Below, piece after piece: positions 1 to 8,859 of a DNA stretch of 47,403 bases. Position 1 is the stretch's first letter. Each line of letters opens with the position of its first letter. The DNA is from Pyxidicoccus fallax. GTDB lineage: Bacteria; Myxococcota; Myxococcia; Myxococcales; Myxococcaceae. The translations under genes were made by a program, and so were the position numbers. The DNA is taken from NCBI RefSeq assembly GCF_012933655.1, contig NZ_JABBJJ010000055.1, positions 1-47,403 on the forward strand, given 5' to 3'. The notes beneath the pieces were generated by a model. It saw nothing but the letters and a program-made list of their open reading frames with translations, was not told where the DNA came from and searched no databases.

Positions 1-1
1 G

Positions 2-1669
2 CCGCCCTCGACCGCGGCCTCCTCCGCCCCCGCCGAGCGTCCCGGCCCCTCGACGGCTGGCGCGCCGCGCGCGGTGTGGGCCGCGCTGGTGGCGCTGTAC
101 GTGCTGCTCTTCCCGTACCACCCGGGCCTGCGCTCGCCCAACGAGCTGTGCCGGCTGTGGCAGACGCGCGCGCTGGTGGAGTACGGCACGCTCGACATCA
201 ACGGCGCGCTGCGCGACTACGGCTACGTGGGCGACCTGTCCGTGAAGGACGGGAAGTACTACCCCAGCAAGGCGCCGCTGCTGTCGTTCGCCGCCGTGCC
301 GCTGTACGCCGGCCTGCGCGCGGTGGGCGGCGGCCACCGGTACGCGGTGCCCGAGGTGCCGCTCGTCTTCTTCTCGCGCCTGCTCCTCACGGTGCTGCCC
401 ACGCTGTTCATGCTGTGGCTCGTGCGCCGCTACCTGCGCGCGCACCTCGAGCCGGCCGTGGCGGACGCCCTCACGGTGACGTACGGGCTGGGCTCGCTGG
501 CCTTCAGCTACTCGCTGCTCTTCATGAGCCACCAGACGACGGCGGTGCTGCTCTTCGGCGGCTTCTACGCGCTGTGGCGGTGCGCGCGCGGCGACTGGCG
601 CGAGCGCGGCTACCTCGTGGCGGGCGCCTGCGCCGGGGCCACCGTGGCCGCCGAGTACACCGGCGCGCTGGGCGTGCTCGGGCTCGTGCTGTACGCGGTG
701 CTCACCGTCCTCCTCCAGCCCGTCCCCGCGCGCGAGCGCTGGACGCGCCTGGGCCGCGCGGCGGGCCTCGCCACGCTGGGCGCGCTGCCCTTCGTGGTGG
801 CGCTGGCGCTCTACCACCAGTCCGCCTTCGGCCACCCGCTGACGACGGGCTACAAGCACCTCAACGACGCGGGCTACCAGCCGTGGCACCTGGGCGGCTT
901 CCTCGGCATCCGCACGCCGGACCCGCGCGCCTTCGCCCTCTCCTTCTTCTCCCCGCTGCGCGGCCTCTTCACCCTGGCGCCCTTCCTCCTCCTGGCCCTG
1001 CCGGGGCTGGCGCGGCTGCGCTACCGGCGCACGGACGCCTCCGCCGAGCCGCGCGCGGTGGCGTGGATGACGGTGGCGCTCCTCGGCGGCTACACGTACT
1101 TCACGTCGTCCTTCTCCTATGACTCGTGGGGCTGGACGACGGGGCCGCGCCACCTCACGGGCCTGGTGCCCTTCCTCCTGCTGCCCGCGGGCCTGTGGCT
1201 GGAGCGGCTGCGCGCAGGTGGGCGCACGTGGGCTCCTGGCGCCGCCGCCATGCTGTGCGCGGCCTCCATCGCCACCACCGGCGTGGCCACCTTCGTCAAC
1301 TACATCCCCGACGACGTCTCCAACGCCGTGGGCGCGCTGGCGCTGCCGCTGCTGGGCGCGGGCTTCTTCCCCCCCGGCGTGCTGTCCTTCCTCGGCCTGC
1401 CCCACCTCGTCGCCGGTGCGCTCACCCTGGCCGCGCTGCTGGCCGTCGCCGGGTGGGTGTACCGCGAGCTGGCGCGCGGGGGCGGAAGGCGCTGGCCCGC
1501 TCCCGCCGCCCTCGGCGCCGGCCTCGCCACGCTGGCGCTCCTCGTCGCGGGCCACGTCCTCACCACCGAGCACGACGAGGCGGACCGCAACGCCGTGCGC
1601 TTCCTCCAGTCCGTGTGGCTCACCCCACCCGGCCGCCCCGTCCCCTTCTGGCCCGGCCCGGGCGCCTGA
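2..1669 (+). CDS. Polytopic membrane protein, GT-C glycosyltransferase-like (5' end probably outside window)
   Basis: The reading frame is open from the left edge of the window, so the true start is probably upstream. A GTG at 74 is the first internal alternative. The protein has about ten or more hydrophobic segments separated by short Arg-rich loops, so it sits in the inner membrane. The first loop contains RSPNELCRLWQTRALVEYG followed by KDGKYYPSKAPLLSFAAVP, an arrangement like the GT-C/ArnT-type glycosyltransferases (family 39), in which an acidic residue in the first periplasmic loop is catalytic. Family membership is inferred from pattern only, and no lipid-linked sugar donor can be deduced. 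It ends 262 bp before the minor-pilin operon and need not be related to it. Confidence 0.7.
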   Translation, partial: PPSTAASSAPAERPGPSTAGAPRAVWAALVALYVLLFPYHPGLRSPNELCRLWQTRALVEYGTLDINGALRDYGYVGDLSVKDGKYYPSKAPLLSFAAVPLYAGLRAVGGGHRYAVPEVPLVFFSRLLLTVLPTLFMLWLVRRYLRAHLEPAVADALTVTYGLGSLAFSYSLLFMSHQTTAVLLFGGFYALWRCARGDWRERGYLVAGACAGATVAAEYTGALGVLGLVLYAVLTVLLQPVPARERWTRLGRAAGLATLGALPFVVALALYHQSAFGHPLTTGYKHLNDAGYQPWHLGGFLGIRTPDPRAFALSFFSPLRGLFTLAPFLLLALPGLARLRYRRTDASAEPRAVAWMTVALLGGYTYFTSSFSYDSWGWTTGPRHLTGLVPFLLLPAGLWLERLRAGGRTWAPGAAAMLCAASIATTGVATFVNYIPDDVSNAVGALALPLLGAGFFPPGVLSFLGLPHLVAGALTLAALLAVAGWVYRELARGGGRRWPAPAALGAGLATLALLVAGHVLTTEHDEADRNAVRFLQSVWLTPPGRPVPFWPGPGA

Positions 1670-1682
1670 CCTGTTTTCCCAC

Positions 1683-1718
1683 TCTCACCGTGAATCCAAT
1701 AGTTCACGAACCGTGAGA
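1683..1718. promoter_or_regulatory. Bulged inverted repeat upstream of pilus operon
   Basis: Outer arms TCTCAC (1683-1688) and GTGAGA (1713-1718) enclose inner arms CGTGAA (1689-1694) and TTCACG (1703-1708), with an 8-nt loop and a 4-nt bulge AACC. It lies 14 bp after the stop of the upstream gene, in a locally AT-richer patch. It could be a terminator of that gene or a protein-binding site. Confidence 0.4.
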
Positions 1719-1761
1719 AAAGAAGTTGCGGGCCGCGCCCGCTGGCCACCCGGCCTCGCAA

Positions 1762-1781
1762 CTTTTGCGGACCTGCAAAAG
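1762..1781. promoter_or_regulatory. Inverted repeat CTTTTGC-N6-GCAAAAG
   Basis: Perfect 7-bp arms (1762-1768 and 1775-1781) around GGACCT. It lies about 85 bp upstream of a sigma54-like element, a usual distance for an enhancer-binding activator site. The role is inferred. Confidence 0.4.
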
Positions 1782-1792
1782 GTTGTCAGGAC

Positions 1793-1802
1793 GACACGTG
1801 TC
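1793..1802. promoter_or_regulatory. Perfect 10-bp palindrome GACACGTGTC
   Basis: A self-complementary 10-mer, 11 bp downstream of the CTTTTGC/GCAAAAG inverted repeat and about 63 bp upstream of the sigma54-like element. It is a plausible operator or activator half of the same control region. No binding protein can be named. Confidence 0.35.
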
Positions 1803-1864
1803 ACTCGCCACCCAGGGGCGAGGCCAAAGGGCTGAAAAAACTGGAGCGCGCGCGCTTTCCGGTT

Positions 1865-1879
1865 GGGCCCGGAGATTGC
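1865..1879 (+). promoter_or_regulatory. Sigma54-like promoter for the minor-pilin operon
   Basis: GGGCCCG-GAGA-TTGC keeps the diagnostic GG-N10-GC spacing of RpoN promoters (consensus TGGCACG-N4-TTGC) with a perfect TTGC element followed by T. The expected start of transcription, near 1891, leaves a leader of about 40 nt before the pilX GTG at 1932. The major pilin gene of M. xanthus is known to be RpoN-dependent, which makes this reading attractive. It rests on sequence match alone. Confidence 0.45.
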
Positions 1880-1931
1880 TCTTCGACGGACACCTGCTCT
1901 TCCCCGTTGCCTGCCCGGCAAGGAGCCCCCG

Positions 1932-2618
1932 GTGAATCGTCGTCCTCCGTCCTTGAAGCGCGCGCTCGCGCGCCCGCCCGCCCGCCGGCGGGGCGCACGC
2001 GGGGCGCGTCCGGAGCGTGGCCTCGCCCTGCTGATGTCGGTCGTGCTCATCGCGCTCATCACCGCCGCCACGCTCATCTCGCTGCGCGCGGTGTCCACGG
2101 AAAGCGCGCTGCAGGCGCACGAGCGCCGCGGCCGCGAGGCCTTCTTCGCCGCCCAGGCGGGCCTGGCGGAGGGGCGCGAGGTGATACGCCAGAGGCTCGC
2201 GGGCGGCGCTCCGAGCTTCACCGCGCTGCTCGGCAATACGGGTCCCGCGGCCGACGTGAACGCGGTCGTCGCCAGCGGCCCCTGGTCCGAGCTCATCCCC
2301 TGGAGGCAGTACACCCTGGCCACCGCGGGCGTCGACATCGCCGTGGCGGCCGCGGAGCTGAACGCGCCCGACGGCACGCTCATCACCGACTTCCCCACCG
2401 CGAACAACGTTCGCTACCGCGTCTTCCTCGCCGATGACAACGACAGCGACGCCCGCACGAACGACTCCAACAGCCAGGTCTGGCTCGTCTCCGTCGGCGA
2501 GGTGACCGGCCCGGCCGGCACCCAGCCGCACCGTTCCATCGTCCGAATGCTCATCACCGCCGGCCAGAGCGCCGGCGCCGGCCCGCCCGTTCACGAAGCC
2601 GGCGGCGAATCCAACTGA
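1932..2618 (+). CDS. pilX: Minor pilin / pilus assembly protein PilX-like
   Basis: First gene of the type IVa pilus priming complex cluster. The GTG at 1932 is chosen because GGCAAGGAG lies just upstream at the right spacing; the longer TTG-initiated frame (1863) has no such site. After a basic leader comes ERGLALLMSVVLIALITAA, a pilin-like hydrophobic alpha1-N segment typical of PilX N-terminal domains. It is followed by an amphipathic stretch with ESALQAHERRGREAFFAAQA. The leader ends ARPERG rather than with the strict G|FTLIE signal, as is common for PilX proteins. The protein should sit in the inner membrane until it joins the pilus tip with PilY1, PilV, PilW and FimU. It is 228 residues long, and pilY1 starts 30 bp later. 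Confidence 0.85.
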   Translation: MNRRPPSLKRALARPPARRRGARGARPERGLALLMSVVLIALITAATLISLRAVSTESALQAHERRGREAFFAAQAGLAEGREVIRQRLAGGAPSFTALLGNTGPAADVNAVVASGPWSELIPWRQYTLATAGVDIAVAAAELNAPDGTLITDFPTANNVRYRVFLADDNDSDARTNDSNSQVWLVSVGEVTGPAGTQPHRSIVRMLITAGQSAGAGPPVHEAGGESN

Positions 2619-2648
2619 GTCACCTTCTTCCGCGCCAAAGGACATCCC

Positions 2649-5600
2649 ATGCGCCTTTCGAGCCTTGTCACCACCGCGCTGATTCTCGCCGCGCCCGGCC
2701 CCGCCAGTGGCCAGACCGGCGACTTCAATGCCTGCATCGACACCACCGGCGACGACGCCCAGCCCGACTTCACCGAGGCCCAGGGCGACCGCAGCGCGGT
2801 GCTGGTCATCCCTCCCAATCCGCCCGCCAAGGCCAAGCTGCGCCTCAACACCTTCCAGGAGGAGCTGGACCCGGAGCTCATCCGCCTGCCCTTCGAGCAG
2901 GATCTGGAGGCGCTCATCGTCGACGACCGCGCGGGTGACGGCGCGTCCCACACGCTCGGCTGGTTCTATTACGACGAGCTCATCACGCGTCAGTACGTCA
3001 ACGCCAACAACACCCCCAACAACACCAACGACGACACGCTCATCGACGCGGATGGCAGCGGCATCCCGGACTTCCACGAGGACCTGTTCAACCTCAACCC
3101 GGCCCGCGCCTATATCGGCGTGAACCCGCGCTGCGACAAGCGCTTCACGCACGTCCGGCCGGACGGCACGTCCATCCAGCTTCGCGAGCCCGAGCTGCTC
3201 ACGGCCACCTGCAACGAGCCCGGCACCTACGCCGACTGGGGCGGTCCCCGGCGCTGGCCGGAAGAAGACAACCGCTACCCTCCCAAGCCCCTGGACACCG
3301 CCGTCGTGGGCCGAGGCCTCATCTGGTACGACTGGGCGGCCAACGTGGACCGGACGCTCGACATCCCCGGCGGCGCCCCCATGACGCGGGTGGACAGCTG
3401 GTTCAGCGACCAGGGCCTGTTCCCGCACATCCCCAACCTGCTCGAGCCGCAGGACCCGCGCAACGGCAACAAGGGCATGGGCCACCTGGCCCTGCTGGCC
3501 ACGGATGACGACGACAACCGGTGCCCCCAGTCGGGCGAGGCCGAGTGCCTCCAGCCGCGCATGGCCTGGAGCACGGACGGCACGACGCAGATTGGCCCCA
3601 TCTGGGACAAGGGCGGCGGCTACAACGGCATCCCCGACTACAAGGCGAGCGCCTTCGACGACCGGGGCCGGCTCATTCCCGGCAAGAACTGGAACGCCGC
3701 CCCCAACGAGGAGGACCGGCGCGTGAAGATTGGCCGCGTCCAGGGGCAGCGGGAAATCGTCTTCTTCCTCGTCACCTACGTGCGGCAGGTCTTCGGCTGG
3801 ATGAACGACACCCAGTCCACCGACGCCTGCTTCATGACGTATGCCCTGCCACCGCCCAGCGGCCGCATGCAGTGCGACCTCTGGGCCCACGGTGACATCA
3901 ACGTCTTCTTCTCCAAGACGTTCCTCAACCTGGACCTCCACCAGACGGCCGGCGAGGACGTCGTCACCAAGAACCTGCGCACCAACTGGCTGGACCAGGG
4001 CGCCTACGACCGCCTGCAGATGCCCGAGTACGGCCGCGTCTTCTTCGAGCCCACCCAGAACAAGACCGTCAGGGCCATCAACCAGCGCGCCGCGCACACC
4101 ATCGTGGGCGCGCCGGCCAACAACCCGAACGTCTGGATTCTCGGCTGGGAGGACCAGAACTCGGGCGGTAACCGCACGTACAACGACATCGTCATCCTCA
4201 TCAACAAGCAGAACAACGGCGTCTACAAGTCCGAGGTCGTGTCGGACATCGACCTGGCGGACGCGCGCGACTACACCATCACCTCCGTCACGCTCTCCGT
4301 CGACGACCATCCGTTCTTCGACCCGCAGGGCAACAGCGGCGCCTGCACGCCCAACATCGAGCAGCCCAACGGCACCATCCACCGCCCGCGGCCCAAGATT
4401 TCCTACCAGGTGGCGCTGGACTGCAAGGTGTGCGTGTCCAACTGCAACAGCAGCGACCCGCAGAATCCGCCCGTGTTCGGCCGCAAGCCCACGGAGCCGG
4501 ACTGGATTGACGTCCCCTTCAACCACCCCACCGAGCCGCCCGGCGAGCGCAACCAGACGGTCTCCATCGATGACCTGCTGGAGCGCGGCTACACCGGCAC
4601 GCAGCTGTGCTGGCGCGCCATCATGGAGAGCCCGGGCGAGGGCTGCCAGCCCACCATCGCCAACGTCAACATCTCCTACAAGGCGCAGAAGTCCGGCAAG
4701 TACGAGCGCGCCACCCGCATCCGCGTGGCCAACACCGAGCTGTTCGGCGTGGCCGAGGTCCCGGGCCGCCAGTGGGTGGAGACCCCCGGCCTGCAGCCCT
4801 CCACCCGTCTGCTGAACGGCCGCCCGGACATGAGCCCGCGCGGGCACGTGTACCTGAAGAAGCTCTACGAGCCGGAGAACCAGAACGTCCTCCTGCCCGA
4901 CAGCGACCTGGCCAACCCGCCCCTGTGGGACGCGGGCGAGGTGCAGCGGCTCGCCATCCGCAACGGTGACCCCAACGCGCGCAAGCTCTTCACCCGCCGG
5001 AACGGGGCGCGCACGGAGCTGAAGAACCTCACCGGGAGCGACAGCCCCGTCTTCCCGACCACGGGCACCGGCACCTTCTGCCCCAACGCCGCCTCCGCCC
5101 GGTACGACCTCAACATCGACGGTGAGTGCAACGCGGCGGACCGCACCACCCTCATCCACTGGCTCTATGGCTGGGAGCAGCTGGACCCCGCCAACCCGAA
5201 CAACCCCGCGCTGTCGTCCAAGCGCACCTGGCCCATGGGCGCCATCGGCCTGTCCGCCCCGGCCCTGGTGGCCGAGCCCACCGACCCGGCCTGGCTGCTG
5301 AACCCCTACGTCACCGAGGACGAGAAGTCGTACTACCGCGACCGCTTCAAGAAGGACCCCCTCATCGAGCACCGCAAGAGCGTGGCCTTCATCGGCACGA
5401 ACCAGGGCTTCCTGCACGCGCTGGACGTGGGCGCGTGGCGCTTCGGTGATGACTCCTGCACCCCCGCCAACGACTACAGCGGCCACTTCGAGCCCGTTTC
5501 CACCAACCCCTGCTCGACGACCCGCAGGTACGGCACCGGCGAGGAGCTCTTCGCGTACCTGCCCGGAAAGATGCTCGGCAACTACGTGGAGAGCTACCTG

Positions 5601-7103
5601 CGCACGTCGCTCGATGACAAGCCGGCGGCCAAGCTCGACTCGCCGCCCACCTTCGCCAACGTGGACCTGGGCCAGAACGCCAACCCGGACAACGCCGGCA
5701 CGCATGACTACAACGTGAGGAAGGGCTACACCCCCGATCCGGCCACGGCCTGGAGGCTCAACAACGACCCCACGCAGAACATTGGCGCCAAGACGGTGCT
5801 GGCCAGCGCCGCGGGGCCCGACCAGAGCGTCTTCTTCGCGCTGGACGTGACCAACCCCAACCACGCCAACTACCCGTGGCCGATGTGGGAGTTCGACATC
5901 GCCAACGAGCTGTACCACGCGTTCGACAACTCGGGCGTGGCCTGCACGTCGCGCTCCACCCACTACGACTGCCTCACCATCAAGGAGATCTTCGACACCT
6001 ATATGGCCCTGGGGCAGGCCCCCGTCCGGGCCGACACGCGCGGCTCGCGGCACAACCCGCTGCTGCTGCGCATGGACTTCGGCAGCCAGGGTGGCAAGAA
6101 GTGGGTGGCGGCGTTCGCGACCGACTTCACGCCGCGGGAGAACAGCTCGGGCGTGAGCGACGCGGCCGGCACCATCTACCTCATCGACGTGAAGACGGGG
6201 CAGCCCGTCATGACGAACAGCGGCTCCGGCCTGAAGCAGCGGCTGACGGGCGTCGTCACGCTGGGCACCGACCGCGACCGGGTCACCGGCGATCACGGCA
6301 AGGGCATTGGTGGCGCGCCTTCGGCGGTGGACGTCAACGGCGACGGCGCCTACGACGTCCTCTACGTGCCGTCCACGTCGGGCAAGGTCTACAAGGTGAA
6401 CCTGCGGGACGTGGATGCCTCCCGGGCGTTTGGCAAGGCCATCAGCTCGTGCGTCATCGCGAATGCCCAGACGGCGACGTACGCCAACGGGCAGACGGTG
6501 GAGCACCCGAGCAGCCAGCGCATCTACTCCAACCTCCTGGTGAAGACGACGCGCACGGGCGCCAGCGCCACCGTCAGCATCTTCTTCGGCACGGGCAACA
6601 ACCCGGACAGCGATGTGGACGCCGACGACCTGGCCGGCTCGCCGCGCCGCTACCACGTCATGGCCTTCGAGGACCGGGCCCCGCTGGCCGCCGACTGCAG
6701 CGGCCGCGCGCAGGTCTGGGTGCAGCCGCTCGGCCTGGGCCAGGCGGTGTGGGGCGGGCTGGCCCTGCGCGAGAACACCGTCGCCACCGCCACCGCGGTG
6801 GGCACCAAGGCGGATGCCTGCAGCGTCAGCGACGACAAGAGCGGGGAAATCTACCTGCTCAACGGCGCCAGCGGCGAGGCGATGCCCGGCAGCGGCACCG
6901 CCCTGGGAGGCCACAGCTTCGCCCCGCCGACCGTCATCGGGCAGCGCCTGCGCTTCCTGGACTCCACGGGCGGACAGGGCAGTGGAAAGGTCGACGGAGC
7001 GGGCGCGCTGGATGTCCCGGGCGCCGCCACCGGAGGCCGCGCGGCCCGGAGCATCCTCTGGGACATGCGCTCCAACGCCAACATCCAAGAGGTGGTTCCG
7101 TGA
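2649..7103 (+). CDS. pilY1: PilY1-type pilus tip adhesin / priming protein
   Basis: Large exported protein (1484 aa) with a cleavable signal peptide (MRLSSLVTTALILAAPGPASGQ region) and AAAGGACA as ribosome site before ATG 2649. The C-terminal third (about residues 880-1480) has the PilC/PilY1 beta-propeller pattern, including AFIGTNQGFLHALD, FFALDVTNP and VDVNGDGAYDVLYVPSTSG. PilY1 sits at the pilus tip, mediates adhesion and, with the minor pilins, primes pilus extension. Three calcium-loop-like sequences are visible: DADGSGIPD (133-141), dockerin-like DLNIDGECNAAD (820-831), and DVNGDGAYD (1228-1236) in the propeller, where PilY1 proteins are known to bind calcium. I could not recognise a clear von Willebrand A domain in the N-terminal half. 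Its stop codon overlaps the pilV start (GTGA). Confidence 0.92.
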   Translation: MRLSSLVTTALILAAPGPASGQTGDFNACIDTTGDDAQPDFTEAQGDRSAVLVIPPNPPAKAKLRLNTFQEELDPELIRLPFEQDLEALIVDDRAGDGASHTLGWFYYDELITRQYVNANNTPNNTNDDTLIDADGSGIPDFHEDLFNLNPARAYIGVNPRCDKRFTHVRPDGTSIQLREPELLTATCNEPGTYADWGGPRRWPEEDNRYPPKPLDTAVVGRGLIWYDWAANVDRTLDIPGGAPMTRVDSWFSDQGLFPHIPNLLEPQDPRNGNKGMGHLALLATDDDDNRCPQSGEAECLQPRMAWSTDGTTQIGPIWDKGGGYNGIPDYKASAFDDRGRLIPGKNWNAAPNEEDRRVKIGRVQGQREIVFFLVTYVRQVFGWMNDTQSTDACFMTYALPPPSGRMQCDLWAHGDINVFFSKTFLNLDLHQTAGEDVVTKNLRTNWLDQGAYDRLQMPEYGRVFFEPTQNKTVRAINQRAAHTIVGAPANNPNVWILGWEDQNSGGNRTYNDIVILINKQNNGVYKSEVVSDIDLADARDYTITSVTLSVDDHPFFDPQGNSGACTPNIEQPNGTIHRPRPKISYQVALDCKVCVSNCNSSDPQNPPVFGRKPTEPDWIDVPFNHPTEPPGERNQTVSIDDLLERGYTGTQLCWRAIMESPGEGCQPTIANVNISYKAQKSGKYERATRIRVANTELFGVAEVPGRQWVETPGLQPSTRLLNGRPDMSPRGHVYLKKLYEPENQNVLLPDSDLANPPLWDAGEVQRLAIRNGDPNARKLFTRRNGARTELKNLTGSDSPVFPTTGTGTFCPNAASARYDLNIDGECNAADRTTLIHWLYGWEQLDPANPNNPALSSKRTWPMGAIGLSAPALVAEPTDPAWLLNPYVTEDEKSYYRDRFKKDPLIEHRKSVAFIGTNQGFLHALDVGAWRFGDDSCTPANDYSGHFEPVSTNPCSTTRRYGTGEELFAYLPGKMLGNYVESYLRTSLDDKPAAKLDSPPTFANVDLGQNANPDNAGTHDYNVRKGYTPDPATAWRLNNDPTQNIGAKTVLASAAGPDQSVFFALDVTNPNHANYPWPMWEFDIANELYHAFDNSGVACTSRSTHYDCLTIKEIFDTYMALGQAPVRADTRGSRHNPLLLRMDFGSQGGKKWVAAFATDFTPRENSSGVSDAAGTIYLIDVKTGQPVMTNSGSGLKQRLTGVVTLGTDRDRVTGDHGKGIGGAPSAVDVNGDGAYDVLYVPSTSGKVYKVNLRDVDASRAFGKAISSCVIANAQTATYANGQTVEHPSSQRIYSNLLVKTTRTGASATVSIFFGTGNNPDSDVDADDLAGSPRRYHVMAFEDRAPLAADCSGRAQVWVQPLGLGQAVWGGLALRENTVATATAVGTKADACSVSDDKSGEIYLLNGASGEAMPGSGTALGGHSFAPPTVIGQRLRFLDSTGGQGSGKVDGAGALDVPGAATGGRAARSILWDMRSNANIQEVVP

Positions 7104-7657
7104 GAAGCACGCAGCAGCGCGGGGCGGGCGCCCACCGGGGCGCCACCCTGCTGGAGTCCATGGCCACCATGGCGGTGCTCCTCGTCGGCATCCTGGCGGT
7201 GTCCCTCACGGTGCTCGCCGCCGCCCGGCAGAACCGCCGCAACCTCATCCAGGCCCAGGCGACGCTCATCGCCGAGCAGGAGCTGGAGCGCATCATCGGC
7301 ATTGGCTGCGCGGGGCCGCTCGGGCAGCCGTGCAGCAACATCCAGGCCCTGGACAACCTGCCCCGGCCGCCGGTGTTCTGGGCGGCGGACGGCGAGCTCA
7401 GCACCACGCAGAATGCCAATCCCGGCCGGTCCAACCGGCTGCGGTTCGATGTCGCCGTGGACGTGGACCCCGGCGCGGGCGGCGGCTTCGAGGGCGGCGC
7501 GCGAGGCTCCCCGGCCGTGGACCGCGTCGAAGGGGGCGCCCAGCTCCAGCAGGTCATCAACGTCCGGGTGGTGGTGAGCTGGCAGGACTCGCTGCTGGCG
7601 GGACTGGCCCCCGCGACGCGACGCGCGGTGGTCCTTCAGACGCGGATGGCACCATGA
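7100..7657 (+). CDS. pilV: Minor pilin PilV-like
   Basis: The start GTG at 7100 overlaps the pilY1 stop and follows AAGAGGTGG, so the two genes are translationally coupled. The 185-residue product has a short leader, then a prepilin peptidase site HRG|ATLLESMATMAVLLVG with Glu at +5, and a hydrophobic alpha1 helix. The globular part holds two Cys in GCAGPLGQPC. PilV belongs to the minor-pilin core complex that binds PilY1 and caps the pilus. The C-terminal VINVRVVVSWQDS stretch is typical of PilV. The stop overlaps the pilW start (ATGA). Confidence 0.88.
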   Translation: MRSTQQRGAGAHRGATLLESMATMAVLLVGILAVSLTVLAAARQNRRNLIQAQATLIAEQELERIIGIGCAGPLGQPCSNIQALDNLPRPPVFWAADGELSTTQNANPGRSNRLRFDVAVDVDPGAGGGFEGGARGSPAVDRVEGGAQLQQVINVRVVVSWQDSLLAGLAPATRRAVVLQTRMAP

Positions 7658-8859
7658 AACGCATGAACACCACGGCTTCCCGGGGCGCCCGGGGCTTCAC
7701 CCTGATGGAGGTGATGATTGCCAGCAGCCTGTCGCTGACGCTGCTCGCTGGCGCCATCACCGCGGGCGTCTACCTCCAGCGGCGGGGCATCCTGGAGGAG
7801 CGCACCATGGAGGTGCAGAACGCCGGGCGCGCCGCGAGGGATCTGCTCGCCCCCGCCATCCAACGCGCGGGCGCGGGCTTCGGCAAGGCCCGGCTCGACG
7901 TGTCCGGCAATGGCGCCCTCCTGGACCAGCGCTATGCCATCTGGGTCACCACCAACGCGGTGGCCGCGGACTTCGCGGGAGACTTCTCATTCGCGCCGCC
8001 CGCGGGCAACTACGCGCACCTCATCTCGGACGCGGTGGAAATCTGGGAAGCGGATTCCTCCCGCATGGTGAGGCTCTCGAACAGGTGTGGTGCCGCCAGC
8101 GCCTGGGACGGCGACGACACGGTCTGCGTCGACAACCTGCCCGCCGGGACCTTCCCCGACAACAGCCTGGCCGTCATCGTGAACGTGGTCGCGGATCAGC
8201 CGGCGGTACAGACCGCCTGCGTCGGGATGGTGAGCGGCTCCGCCCCGGGTCCGAATGGTGTGGTCAACTGGAGGCCGGGCCTGCCAGGCCGCCCCCCGCC
8301 CCCCATCTCTGACTGCGACGACCAGACCCCGTCCCAGTACGGGGGGGGCAATGTCATGATGCCGCTGACGGTGCGGTCCTTCCGCGTCAACTGGTTCACC
8401 CGCGCCCCCGTGCTGGAGATGGACCCGGACGGCCCCGGTCCCGCTCCGTATCAAGCCATGGCCCGCGACATCGAGCGCATCAAGGTGAGGCTGGGCGTGT
8501 TCAACCCGGGCAATCCCATCGCCGACGTCGTCTACTTCCCGGAGCAGCCCTTGCGGCCCCTCGGCGTGGACGAGTGCACCAACGCCACCTGCTGGGCCCT
8601 GGTGCCGACCCCGTCGATGCCCCAGGGGGCCAACGACTTCGGGTCCGGCAGCGCGCGTGACGAGCTGATGCGCCGCGTGCGCATGGTGGAGCTGAGCATC
8701 ACCGCGCGCACGCTGCAGCCCGAGGCGGAGGCCGTGCAGCGCGGCCTCAACGGCGCGACGCGGGACGCGGAGAACAATCCCATCGATGGCTTCAAGCGGC
8801 GGCACTTCATCCAGCGCATCGCCCCGCGCAACTTCGCCATCTCGGGGGGAGCAACGTGA
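7654..8859 (+). CDS. pilW: Minor pilin PilW-like
   Basis: The ATG at 7654 overlaps the pilV stop; a second ATG at 7663 is also possible. The 401-residue product is long, as expected for PilW. It has a class III signal GARG|FTLMEVMIASSLSLTLLAG (Phe at +1, Glu at +5) followed by LQRRGILEERTMEVQNAGRAARDLL, matching the PilW helix. The large globular domain contains scattered Cys pairs. It is a predicted inner-membrane minor pilin that joins the PilX/PilV/FimU/PilY1 complex. The stop overlaps the fimU start (GTGA). Confidence 0.88.
   Translation: MKRMNTTASRGARGFTLMEVMIASSLSLTLLAGAITAGVYLQRRGILEERTMEVQNAGRAARDLLAPAIQRAGAGFGKARLDVSGNGALLDQRYAIWVTTNAVAADFAGDFSFAPPAGNYAHLISDAVEIWEADSSRMVRLSNRCGAASAWDGDDTVCVDNLPAGTFPDNSLAVIVNVVADQPAVQTACVGMVSGSAPGPNGVVNWRPGLPGRPPPPISDCDDQTPSQYGGGNVMMPLTVRSFRVNWFTRAPVLEMDPDGPGPAPYQAMARDIERIKVRLGVFNPGNPIADVVYFPEQPLRPLGVDECTNATCWALVPTPSMPQGANDFGSGSARDELMRRVRMVELSITARTLQPEAEAVQRGLNGATRDAENNPIDGFKRRHFIQRIAPRNFAISGGAT

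Noticed and set aside
1704..7088. 1794-residue reverse-strand open frame opposite pilY1
   Set aside because: Composition-driven shadow of the high-GC pilus genes: Val/Arg/Gly/Ala-rich with no recognisable domain, while the forward frames encode PilX and PilY1.
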